From contig NZ_SUEO01000015.1 in assembly GCF_004962925.1 (NCBI RefSeq), forward strand, positions 1-35,988: a stretch of 35,988 nt of DNA, given 5' to 3'. Source of the DNA: Mesorhizobium sp. Its GTDB lineage: Bacteria > Pseudomonadota > Alphaproteobacteria > Rhizobiales > Rhizobiaceae. The notes under the pieces are model-generated. The model was not told the DNA's origin. It ran no database searches and saw only the letters and a list, made by a program, of their open reading frames with translations. Below are positions 20,459 through 29,300 of the stretch, piece by piece (position 1 is the stretch's first letter; every line of letters starts with the position of its first letter). A program made the position numbers and the translations under genes.

Positions 20459-20884
20459 CTACTTGTCCTTCTTCTTGTACATCGCCAGCATGCGCTGGGT
20501 GACGAGAAAGCCGCCGAAGATGTTGACCGAGACCAGCATGAGCGCGACGAAACCGAAGCCGGTGGCGATGCCTGACGCCGAGATGCCGACGGCAAGCAGC
20601 GCGCCGACGACGATGACCGAGGAAATGGCGTTGGTCACGGCCATCAGCGGCGTGTGCAGCGCCGGCGTGACGGACCAGACGACGTAGTAGCCGACGAAGA
20701 TCGCCAGGACGAAAATGGCGAAGCGGAAGACGAAGGGATCGATCGCCCCGCCGGACAGCGCATGCGCGGCGTCGCCTGCCGCTTCAGTGCCGCCAGGCGC
20801 AGTGGCCAGATCCTGCACTGCGAGCCGGACGGCGGCGGTCGCCTGGTCGAGCTGGTCGAGGGCTTTCTGCAAGGTCTGGTCCAT
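20459..20884 (-). CDS. pntAB: NAD(P) transhydrogenase subunit alpha 2 (membrane part)
   Basis: The 141-residue protein carries the membrane helices of the alpha subunit as a separate polypeptide, as in Rhodospirillum and other alphaproteobacteria. Hydrophobic segments include [20 protein letters not shown], with the conserved [16 protein letters not shown] that helps line the proton path, and [25 protein letters not shown]. The ATG at 20884 overlaps the pntAA stop by one base (TGATG), so I did not use the GTG one codon earlier. The N-terminal 40 residues or so before the first helix are Ala-, Gln- and Asp-rich and probably cytoplasmic. Confidence 0.94.
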   Translation of the reverse strand: MDQTLQKALDQLDQATAAVRLAVQDLATAPGGTEAAGDAAHALSGGAIDPFVFRFAIFVLAIFVGYYVVWSVTPALHTPLMAVTNAISSVIVVGALLAVGISASGIATGFGFVALMLVSVNIFGGFLVTQRMLAMYKKKDK

Positions 20885-22158
20885 CACGCGATCCCTTTCG
20901 ACTTATTAGCGGGCGATTTGGGTGCGGCATGTTTCTTGGGTGGTGCGGCCGATTTCTTTGCAGCAGCCGGTTTCTTTGCAACTGCGGGTTTCGCAGGCTC
21001 AGCCGAGGCGATCATCACCGCCGGCTTGCCGGCGAAGGCCGGATGCACGACCTTGCCGCCATCGGTCAGCATCGTCGCCTTGACCAGCTCATCGTCGCGG
21101 TTGATGGCAAGCGTCTTCGTGGTCTTGTCGACCAGCGTCTCGATGAACGCAAAGAGGTTCCTGGCATAGAGCAGCGAGGCGGATGCGGCGACGCGGCCCG
21201 GCACGTTGAGATGGCCGGCGATCTTTACCCCGTTGGCCGTGGTCACCACCTGCCCGGGCGCCGCGCCCTCGACGTTGCCGCCGCGCTCGACCGCGAGGTC
21301 GATGATCACCGAGCCCGGCTTCATCGAAGCGACCATCGCCGCCGAAACCAGCTTCGGCGCCGGACGGCCGGGGATCAGCGCGGTGGTGATGACGATGTCC
21401 TGCTTGGCGATGTGCTCGGCGGTCAGTGCCGCCTGCTTGGCCTGATACTCCTTCGACATTTCCTTGGCGTAGCCGCCAGCCGTCTCGGCCGCCTTGAACT
21501 CCTCATCCTCGACCGCCAGGAACTTTGCGCCCAGCGAGGCGACCTGTTCCTTGGCGGCGGGGCGCACGTCGGTGGCGGTGACGACGGCGCCGAGCCGTCG
21601 CGCGGTGGCGATGGCCTGCAGGCCGGCGACGCCGACGCCCATGATGAAGACCCTCGCCGCCGGCACCGTGCCGGCCGCCGTCATCATCATCGGCAGCGCC
21701 CGGTCATATTCGGCAGCCGCGTCGATCACTGCTTGATAGCCTGCGAGGTTCGCTTGGCTGGACAGGACATCCATGGATTGGGCGCGGGTGATGCGCGGCA
21801 TGAACTCCATCGAGAAGGCGGTGACGCCGGCCCTTGCCAGAGCGGCGACACCGGCATCGTTGCCGTAGGGATCCATGATGGCGATGACCGCAGTGCCCCG
21901 GCGATAGGCCTTCAGCTCCGCTTCATCAGGCCGGCGCACCTTCAGCACCACGTCGGCCTTGGCGACATCGCCGGCCTTACCGATCGCAGCGCCCGCCTTG
22001 GCAAACTCCTCGTCGGGAATGCGCGAGGCAGTGCCGGCCCCGCTTTCGACGATTAGGTCGAACCCCAGCCCCGCCAGCCGCTTCACCGTATCCGGCGAGG
22101 CAGCAACGCGCGGCTCGTTCGCATCGAGCTCACGAGGGATGAAAACCGTCTGTCCCAC
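20884..22158 (-). CDS. pntAA: NAD(P) transhydrogenase subunit alpha 1 (soluble NAD(H)-binding domain)
   Basis: The 424-residue protein is domain I of the transhydrogenase, built like alanine dehydrogenase: [22 protein letters not shown] at the start, then [18 protein letters not shown] (the NAD-binding loop) and [12 protein letters not shown]. Then come the mobile-loop region [11 protein letters not shown] and [11 protein letters not shown]. The core ends near residue 388, as in related proteins of about 380 residues. A further 35 or so residues form a lysine-, alanine- and proline-rich tail ([19 protein letters not shown]) like a histone H1 tail. In the complex it binds NADH at the cytoplasmic face. 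The tail is probably disordered; its purpose is unknown. It lies 101 bp downstream of the cytochrome oxidase subunit IV gene. Confidence 0.95.
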   Translation of the reverse strand: MGQTVFIPRELDANEPRVAASPDTVKRLAGLGFDLIVESGAGTASRIPDEEFAKAGAAIGKAGDVAKADVVLKVRRPDEAELKAYRRGTAVIAIMDPYGNDAGVAALARAGVTAFSMEFMPRITRAQSMDVLSSQANLAGYQAVIDAAAEYDRALPMMMTAAGTVPAARVFIMGVGVAGLQAIATARRLGAVVTATDVRPAAKEQVASLGAKFLAVEDEEFKAAETAGGYAKEMSKEYQAKQAALTAEHIAKQDIVITTALIPGRPAPKLVSAAMVASMKPGSVIIDLAVERGGNVEGAAPGQVVTTANGVKIAGHLNVPGRVAASASLLYARNLFAFIETLVDKTTKTLAINRDDELVKATMLTDGGKVVHPAFAGKPAVMIASAEPAKPAVAKKPAAAKKSAAPPKKHAAPKSPANKSKGIA

Positions 22159-22259
22159 CGCATGATCCTTTCGGCTGGAACCTGTCTGCGCAGGACGCCG
22201 GCCGGACTTCCGGCGATGTCATGGGCAAGGGTTTTGAAGGGCAAGGGGTTTTGAAGAAT

Positions 22260-22484
22260 TTACCGGAGAATGAAGGCGCCGACGGCGAGGATCAGAACGA
22301 ACAGGATAAACCCCGAGAAGAAGCCTCCCGCAAAAAAGCCGAAAGCCATTGCCAGCAGCACGGCGAGGCAAAAGAGCGATCCGTATTTCGCGAGCCTGAG
22401 GAAGCCTGCATAGGTCCGATCATGCTCGGCATAGTCCATCTTCGCGCCCAGTTCGACAGGACCGGTCGGCGTGTGATCAGCCAT
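22260..22484 (-). CDS. aa3-type cytochrome c oxidase subunit IV (small membrane subunit)
   Basis: The 74-residue protein begins at the ATG at 22484 with AAGGGG about eight bases upstream. A short polar N terminus carries MDYAEHDRTYAGFLRLAKYG, the signature of bacterial aa3-type oxidase subunit IV, followed by two close hydrophobic segments (LFCLAVLLAMAFGFFAGG and FSGFILFVLILAVGAFIL). The subunit is a minor stabilising part of the terminal oxidase in the inner membrane. Its location just upstream of pntAA is common in rhizobia and argues for co-expression of two proton-linked membrane systems. The main oxidase genes are not in this window. Confidence 0.85.
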   Translation of the reverse strand: MADHTPTGPVELGAKMDYAEHDRTYAGFLRLAKYGSLFCLAVLLAMAFGFFAGGFFSGFILFVLILAVGAFILR

Positions 22485-22686
22485 AGGAATACCCCTTCGA
22501 AGACATCTTTCAGGCACATAGCGAAAAGCCGGGCCGAGGGCAATGGCGCTATTGCCGCATCGCCGGAGACAACAGCCTCAAAGGAAAATTGAAGCCGCCA
22601 GATGCACGAGGATACTCCGGAGGCGACCGTGGCTGCCGCCTGGCGCTTGCTTGCCGGCTAACGCTCGCCCGCGCCAGCCGGCATTT

Positions 22687-22836
22687 TCAGCCGGCGAGCT
22701 GTGGAAACAACCCGAGCAAGCCGACGACGATCAGATAGAGCGCGACGATGTAGTTGAGAAGTCGCGGCATCACCAGGATCAGCACGCCGGCAATCAGCGA
22801 GATCAGCGGAGTGAGTGCGAGCGTGGAAATGGTCAT
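22687..22836 (-). CDS. DUF3096 family small membrane protein
   Basis: This 49-residue frame starts at the ATG at 22836, with an AAAGGAA site about eight bases ahead, and ends at the TGA at 22687. It reads MTISTLALTPLISLIAGVLI, then LVMPRLLNYIVALYLIVVG and a short LLGLFPQLAG end. That is two hydrophobic helices split by a Pro-Arg turn, matching the pattern I know for DUF3096. The role is unknown; it is predicted to sit in the inner membrane. It follows the FeeM-like gene by about 127 bp on the same strand and may be transcribed separately. Confidence 0.75.
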   Translation of the reverse strand: MTISTLALTPLISLIAGVLILVMPRLLNYIVALYLIVVGLLGLFPQLAG

Positions 22837-22963
22837 GTCGGTTCCTTTCGATAGAATTGCCGTCAACGCTATGCAGTCGACGTCGTTCGTGCGCCACCGG
22901 CGCGCTTGCCAGAACGCCGAAGCGGCCGGAAAGCTCCAGCCGCGCTCTAAAAATTGCCAAATG

Positions 22964-23743
22964 TCAGGCGGCTTCGCGATAGTATTTGGCTGTCGGCAGG
23001 ATGGTCAGCGGCGCGAGTTCTCCGGCGCTAGGTGTCTCGAACAGCATGCGCTGCTCCATCGGCGTCGAACGGAAGAACGGGAAACGGGAGAAAGACCGTT
23101 CGCGGATGGCGCTGACGTTGGCGCTGTAGAGCACGACCTTGTAATTCAGGCCCGGATAATCGCGCAACTCGCCAATCTGCTCGGAACAGTAAATGCGACG
23201 GTAGAAGCCTGCATGGTCCGGGCGAATGGTGGAGAGGCAGTAAGGCGCGTCGAAGTAGAAGCATGCCATGCCGGCGAGGCGCAGCGTCAGATACGGAATC
23301 TGCGGATAGACCCGTGACCAGTCCGGATCAGCGGCAAAGCGGCTGGGGTCGGCAAAATGCGCACCGGACGCCAGCATAGGGCGCAAAATGTCGCCATAGA
23401 CCGTCGTGGAAGGCGACTGCGGCGTGGCGCTGCAGGCATGGTGAATGCGCAACGTGCTGACCAGAACACCGTCGATATAGATTCCGAACTTGGAGCAATT
23501 GGCCGCTTCGTCGAGCTCGTCATGCACAATATGGTCGGGATTTTCCGGGACCATATCGCTCAGACGATATGACTTGTAGCGCAGGCGGTAAATGTCCTCG
23601 AGGTCTTCGCCCTTGTCGCATCGACGGTATTCCGTCCGCTCGAGCATCGCCGAGACATTCCTAGCAAAGCTGGACATAGTGTCGGACGCATCATTCCCGT
23701 CCGCACCCGCCGCCTGGCGAGGCGAAATCAACTCAACAACCAT
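22964..23743 (-). CDS. N-acyl amino acid synthase, FeeM/LuxI-like acyltransferase fold
   Basis: From the ATG at 23743 (GGGGA about 12 bases upstream) the product is 259 residues; an upstream GTG at 23779 and a later ATG at 23677 are alternatives. Residues 52-59 (YRLRYKSY), 75-78 (DELD), VSTLRIHH at 95-102, DPSRFAAD at 132-139 and YLTLRLAG at 151-158 fall in the order seen in FeeM-type N-acyl amino acid synthases and, more distantly, LuxI autoinducer synthases (whose ESSRF motif corresponds to DPSRF). Family members join an acyl chain from acyl-ACP to an amino acid or related amine. The product could be a lipid signal or a membrane aminolipid. There is no signal peptide. It lies 147 bp downstream of a GGDEF-EAL gene on the same strand; the spacer (23744-23890) is strikingly AT-rich and may hold its promoter. 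Confidence 0.72.
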   Translation of the reverse strand: MVVELISPRQAAGADGNDASDTMSSFARNVSAMLERTEYRRCDKGEDLEDIYRLRYKSYRLSDMVPENPDHIVHDELDEAANCSKFGIYIDGVLVSTLRIHHACSATPQSPSTTVYGDILRPMLASGAHFADPSRFAADPDWSRVYPQIPYLTLRLAGMACFYFDAPYCLSTIRPDHAGFYRRIYCSEQIGELRDYPGLNYKVVLYSANVSAIRERSFSRFPFFRSTPMEQRMLFETPSAGELAPLTILPTAKYYREAA

Positions 23744-23890
23744 AAACTCAATCCCCGGAACTGCCGCCGCGATCAACACTACGGCGGGGTCGTACGATGT
23801 AAAGATGAAAACAGGATAGGGGTCATTTACCAGTCATTAACCTTAATAATAGGTAGAATTATACTAAAGTACGAGATTTTTCGTCGGAAA

Positions 23891-26239
23891 TTAGCGGCGT
23901 GTCGCCTTCCTGGCGGTCTTGATGTCCTTGGCGAAGGGCCAGACCGTGCTCGACATGGTCTCGATGCCGGATGCGCTGAGCGCTGAGCCGAAGAGGAACC
24001 CCTGGACCAGGTCCGGCTTGACCTGCAACGACAGTATCTTGAGCTGTTCGAAGGTTTCGACGCCCTCGACTGTCACCGAAAGCCCCAACGGCCGTGACAG
24101 ATTGACGATGCCCTTGAGCAGTTCGAGCGAACGGCTGTTCTGGGTGACGTCTATAAGGAACGAACGGTCGATCTTGATCTTGTCGAGCGGCAGTTTGTGG
24201 AGATAGCTCAGGCTCGAATAGCCGGTACCGAAATCATCGAGCGCGATGCGCACGCCAAGCCGTTTCAATTCCTCGATATACTGACGCGTCAGCGACTTGT
24301 CGTCGAGCAGTGCCGTCTCGGTGACCTCGATCTCCAGGCGGCCGGCGGCGAGACCGGAACTGGCGAGCGCATCGCTAACCTTCTGGATAACGTCGCGGTT
24401 GCGGAAATCCTTGGCCGAGAGATTGACCGAGACACTGGTCTGCGCGGGCCATTTGGCGCATTCGGTGCACGCGGCATGCAGGACAAAGGTGCTGATCTCG
24501 GAAATGATGCCCATTTCTTCCGCCAGCGGAATGAAGATGCCGGGCGAAATCGGCCCGAGCTCGGGGTGGTCCCAACGGCACAGCGCCTCGCAACTGACGA
24601 TGCGCATCGTGCTCATCGCCACGATCGGCTGGTAGACCACCCGCAGCCCCTTGCTTTCCACCGCGGTGCGCAGATCTGCCTTCATCAGCTGGCGGTTGCG
24701 GAAAGCGGCATCCATCGACGCCTCGAACAACCGCCAAGTGTTCTTGCCCAGTTCCTTGGCCTTGTAGAGCGCGAGGTCCGCCTTGACGATCATGGCGTCG
24801 ACATCGGTATCCTTGACCCGCGACAGCACCGCGCCACCGCTGGCCTGGATGCGCAGTCCATGGCCGGCGACGTCGACCTCTCCCTGCAGGTCGACGAAAA
24901 TCTCGTCGAGTTGGCCGATCAGATGACTTTCGTCTTCGACGCGGTCGAAGAAGATCATGAACTCGTCACCGCCGAAACGGCTGATGGTGATGCCTGGGCC
25001 GGCGACCGCCGCCAGCCGCTCCGCGACGGCGTAGATCAGTCCGTCGCCGACCGGGTGACCAAGGGTGTCGTTGACGCTTTTGAAGTCATCGAGATCAAGC
25101 ACGGCGAGCCCGCAAAGGCGCTCAAGGTCGCCGGACGCCATCGCCTCTCCGATCAACTCGTGGAAATAGGCGCGATTGGGCAGGCCGGTGAGGCTGTCGT
25201 AGCGCGCCATGAAGCGGATCTTGTCTTCCGCCTCGACGCGGGCCGTCACATCCTCGAAGGTGATGACGCCCAGTTCCTGGCTACCCTCGCGCGCCGAGAA
25301 CTCATAATGCTGACCGTTCGCGAGCGAGACGAGAACCTTGCGGTCGCGCCCTTCGCGCAGGGCGCGCGTAAGCTGGGCTTCGATGTAGCGGCAGTCCTTC
25401 GGCGCCAGCATGCCGCCGGCAACGCCGCGCATCAGCAGACCGTGGATCGACCGCCCGAGCAGCGCGTCGGGGGACTTGAGCGACATCAGATGCGCGGCTT
25501 CCGCATTGGCCACCGCCACCCGGCCGTCGGGACCGAGCATGACAAGGCCATGCGACATGGTGTTGAGGGCGCGGTTGAAGCGCTGGGCGATGCGATTAGC
25601 CTTCTTCTCCTCGGACAGAGCGGTAAACAGGACTTCGCGGACGACATCGGCGAACCGTTTGATCGCGAACAGGAAGGGAGCCGACATCAGACCGAGTATG
25701 ACGTGGTAGACATCGCCACGCAGGATAAAGCCCAGCGAGATGGGCCACGTCATGGCCACGATGAAGATCATGACCATCCTCGGCGAGCCATAGTTGCGGC
25801 CTGCAATCGACGTGGCGGACGCCAGCGTCACGCAGACGGCCGCGATCTCGGCGAAATTGTCGTGCGCGAGATAGATGCCGACGAAACAGAAGGCCGCCAG
25901 CATGAAACCATGCATGGAGCCGTAGAGAATATAATCATTCTCGCGGTGGCGCGCTTCCTCCCAGGTCCTGGGCGGCGGGGCGTGGCGGTATTTCCTGATG
26001 TTGCGCAGGCGCAGAAAGGCCACGGTAAGCAAGCCGACGGCCACGGCGATGTAGGTCGGATCTTTGGTCTTCCAGTAGACCAGCACAACCAGCAAGGTCT
26101 GGGCGAAGAATCCGATCGAAAGCGTCAGACCGTCGCGAAACAGGGTTTCCACGAACGGAATGTAGACGTCGACCGGGATCTCGTTCTTTCTTCTCAGATT
26201 CACGCTTGAATCCCACCCTGGGGAGCCAAGCTGTGTCAC
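23891..26239 (-). CDS. Membrane-bound PAS-GGDEF-EAL protein (cyclic-di-GMP synthesis and breakdown)
   Basis: The 782-residue protein has about five to six membrane helices in residues 35-192, a PAS domain at roughly 222-337, a GGDEF domain at about 340-505 and an EAL domain at about 515-765. The cyclase motif is intact (FGGDEF, 422-427). The RxxD product-inhibition site normally five residues before it is absent (GPGI instead). The phosphodiesterase motifs are also intact: CEALCRW (550-556), VNLSAKDFRN, EVTETALL, LDDFGTGYSS (667-676), KIKIDRSFL and VEGVET. Both activities are thus possible. The GTG at 26239 with AAGGCG just ahead is the chosen start; an internal GTG near 26203 is an alternative. 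The membrane part is not a named sensor that I recognise. The FeeM-like gene lies downstream. Confidence 0.93.
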   Translation of the reverse strand: MTQLGSPGWDSSVNLRRKNEIPVDVYIPFVETLFRDGLTLSIGFFAQTLLVVLVYWKTKDPTYIAVAVGLLTVAFLRLRNIRKYRHAPPPRTWEEARHRENDYILYGSMHGFMLAAFCFVGIYLAHDNFAEIAAVCVTLASATSIAGRNYGSPRMVMIFIVAMTWPISLGFILRGDVYHVILGLMSAPFLFAIKRFADVVREVLFTALSEEKKANRIAQRFNRALNTMSHGLVMLGPDGRVAVANAEAAHLMSLKSPDALLGRSIHGLLMRGVAGGMLAPKDCRYIEAQLTRALREGRDRKVLVSLANGQHYEFSAREGSQELGVITFEDVTARVEAEDKIRFMARYDSLTGLPNRAYFHELIGEAMASGDLERLCGLAVLDLDDFKSVNDTLGHPVGDGLIYAVAERLAAVAGPGITISRFGGDEFMIFFDRVEDESHLIGQLDEIFVDLQGEVDVAGHGLRIQASGGAVLSRVKDTDVDAMIVKADLALYKAKELGKNTWRLFEASMDAAFRNRQLMKADLRTAVESKGLRVVYQPIVAMSTMRIVSCEALCRWDHPELGPISPGIFIPLAEEMGIISEISTFVLHAACTECAKWPAQTSVSVNLSAKDFRNRDVIQKVSDALASSGLAAGRLEIEVTETALLDDKSLTRQYIEELKRLGVRIALDDFGTGYSSLSYLHKLPLDKIKIDRSFLIDVTQNSRSLELLKGIVNLSRPLGLSVTVEGVETFEQLKILSLQVKPDLVQGFLFGSALSASGIETMSSTVWPFAKDIKTARKATRR

Positions 26240-26358
26240 ATTCGCCTTAAGAAAGATTTAGAGAGGCCGTTTCGGGCCTCACCGTCAGGTCGGTTGACGC
26301 CGGGGAAGCTATTCTTCAGGTAAACGAAGCTATCCTTCAGGTACACAAGGCATATCGA

Positions 26359-29300
26359 TCACTCGGCGGCCTGGAGGTCCCGCCGCACCGGCGTCTTTGC
26401 CAACCGATCGAGCAGCCTCTGGCGCTCGCCAGCGGCCTTTTCGGCACTGGCCTGCCTGACGTGACCATAGCCGCGAATGAGCGCCGGCACCGAGGCAAGC
26501 GCTGCCGCGGCCTCGACCCTGCCCGGCGCGAGTGCTGCGGCGACAAGCTCCAAATCGACTTCGTACTGCGCAAGAAGCTGCCGCTCCATACGCCTTTCGG
26601 TGCTGTAGCCGAACACATCGAAGAGAGTGCCGCGCAAGCCTTTCATCGCTGCCAGCAGGCGGAACCCCTTCATCATCCAGGGACCGAAGCTCGACTTCCT
26701 CGGCTTGCCGTCCTTGCCGCGCCTGCCCATGATCGGCGGCGCGAGATGAAATTCGAGTTTGTCGTAGCTCTGGAACTGCTTGCCCAGCTCGGCGGCGAAG
26801 GAACCGTCGGTGTAGAGCCTCGCCACCTCGTATTCGTCCTTGATCGCCATCAGCTTGAACAGGTTCCTCGCGGCGGCCTCGGTCACATCAGTCGAACCGG
26901 GTACCGCGTTGGCTTCGGCCTGGCGCAACGCGGCCAGTCTGTCGGCATAGCGCTTGCCATAGGCGGCGTTCTGATAGGCGGTGAGGAAGGCGACGCGGCG
27001 GGCGATGATGTCGTCCAGCGTTTCGGCGACAGCGGCAGACTGTGCAGCCTTGCCCGGCTGGGCAACGAGGCCACGCACGAAATCCGGCTGGTGGGCGGCG
27101 CGGCGGCCCCAGCGGAAGGCTGAGACGTTCATCGCCACGGCCTGGCCGTTGAGCTCGATCGCCTTTTCGACTGCCTCGGCCGACAGCGGCAAGCCGCCAT
27201 GCTGGAAGGCGAAGCCGAGCATGAACATGTTGGCGCCGAGCGAACTGCCGAACAGCGCGGTGGCGGTGCGAGTTGCATCGAAAAAATGCGCCTTTTCCTC
27301 GCCGGCGGCAGTGCGGATCGCCTTTTTCAGCCGCTCGACAGGCAGCGAAAAATCCGCCGAACGAGTAAACTCGCCGGGCATGATCTCGGCGGTGTTGGCG
27401 AGGAAGATCGTGTGGCCTTCGCGCACCGCGGCGAGCACCTTTTGGGCGCCCGACACGACGAGGTCGCAGCCAAGCACGAGGTCGGCCTTCCCTGCTGAAA
27501 CACGGATGGCATGGATATCGTCCGGGCTCTGCGCGATGCGGACATGGGTGAACACCGAACCGCCCTTCTGGGCAAGGCCGGCCATGTCGATCATGCCGCA
27601 GCCCTTGTCTTCGAGATGGGCCGCCATGCCGAGCACCGCGCCGATGGTGACGACGCCGGTGCCGCCGACGCCGTCGATGATCGCCGCCCAGCCCTGTTCG
27701 CCGAGCGGGAATTCGGCGGGCGCGGGCACGCCGTCGAGCGGATCGGTCGTGCCGGCAATACCCTCGGCCTTCCTGATCTTGGCGCCATGCACGGTGACGA
27801 AGGACGGGCAGAAGCCGTTGATGCAGGAGAAATCCTTGTTGCAGCTCGACTGGTCGATCCTGCGCTTGCGGCCGAATTCGGTTTCGACCGGCTGGATCGA
27901 CACGCAATTCGACTGCACCCCGCAATCGCCGCAGCCTTCGCAGACCAGTTCGTTGATGAAGACGCGCTTGTCGGGATCGGGGAAGGTGCCGCGCTTGCGG
28001 CGGCGGCGCTTTTCGGCGGCGCAGGTCTGGTCGTAGATCAGCACGGATGTGCCCCTGACCGCGCGCAATTCGCGCTGGACGAGGTCGAGGTCGTCGCGAT
28101 GATGGATGGTGGCGCCGGCGGGGAATTCGACCTTGCCGGCATATTTGTCCGGCTCGTCGGTGACGATGGCGATGCGCTCGACGCCCTCGGCCCGCACCTG
28201 CCTGGCGATCATGTCCACCGTCAGGCCGCCCTCATGCGGCTGGCCGCCGGTCATCGCGACGGCATCGTTGTAGAGGATCTTGTAGGTGATGTTGGCGTCG
28301 GTCGACAGCGCAAAGCGGATCGCCAGTGCGCCGGAGTGGTTGTAGGTGCCGTCGCCGAGATTCTGGAAGATGTGGTCGCGCTTCGAGAACGGCGCCTGGC
28401 CGACCCATTGCGCGCCCTCGCCGCCCATGGCGGTGAAACCAACGGTGTTGCGGTCCATCCAAAGCGCCATGAAATGGCAGCCGATGCCGGCGGCTGCGAG
28501 CGAGCCGTCCGGCACCTTGGTCGAGGAATTGTGCGGGCAACCGGAGCAGAAGAAGGGCGTGCGCGAGGCGATGTCTGACGTGTCGGCGAGCATCGCCTGA
28601 AACTGGCGAAGTTTCGCCACCCGCGCGGCAATCTCGTCCGACGGGCCGATCGTTCGCAAGATTCTCTCGCCGAGCGCTATGGCGATGTCGTTGGGGTCGA
28701 GCGCGCCCTTGGCCGGGAACAGCCCGTCGCCGCGCTCGTCCTTCTTGCCGACGATGACCGGCTGCGTGGCGGTGCCGTAAAGGTTCTCGCGCAGTTGCAC
28801 CTCGATCAGCGAGCGTTTCTCCTCGACGACGACGATGGTGTCGAGGCCGCGAGCGAAGTCGGCAATGTGCTGCAGGTCGAGCGGCCACGGGCAGCCGACC
28901 TTGAACAGCCTGATACCGATGCGGTTGGCGGCGGCCTCGTCGACGCCGATATCCTCCAGCGCCTGGCGGACGTCGAGATAGCTCTTGCCGATAGTGACGA
29001 TGCCAAGCTTCGGAGCACGTCCGCCGGAATAGACGATCCGGTTCAGCCCGTTGGCATGGATGAAGGCCGAAGCGGCGGCGCGCTTGTATTCATGCAGCCG
29101 CTCCTCCTGGCCGAGCATGTCGATCTCGTTGCGGATATTGAGACCGCCGGGCGGCATGTCGAAGTCCGGGACGACGATACTAAGCCGTTCGAGCGCGGCA
29201 TCGACCGAAGCCGTCGATTCGATGTTGTCCTTGACGCATTTGATCGCCGCCCAGGTGCCGGCGAAACGCGACATGGCAAAGCCGTAGAGCCCGTAGTCGA

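Noticed and set aside
19058..20575. A 505-codon plus-strand frame opposite pntB and pntAB
   Set aside because: The translation is low-complexity (His, Asp, Gly, Gln) and mirrors conserved transhydrogenase genes.
22221..22592. A 123-codon plus-strand frame opposite the cytochrome oxidase subunit IV gene
   Set aside because: It is the antisense of a recognisable small oxidase subunit and is rich in Glu, Lys and Gln without a domain.
22964..23743. A true LuxI acyl-homoserine-lactone synthase
   Set aside because: Motif order is related, but the ESSRF and N-terminal LuxI residues are not matched, no LuxR-type gene is nearby, and FeeM-type wording fits better.
24197..26209. A 670-codon open frame on the plus strand opposite the GGDEF-EAL gene
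   Set aside because: It is a shadow of the real gene: high-GC codon bias keeps the opposite frame open, and its translation is rich in Arg, Gln, His and Asp with no domain.
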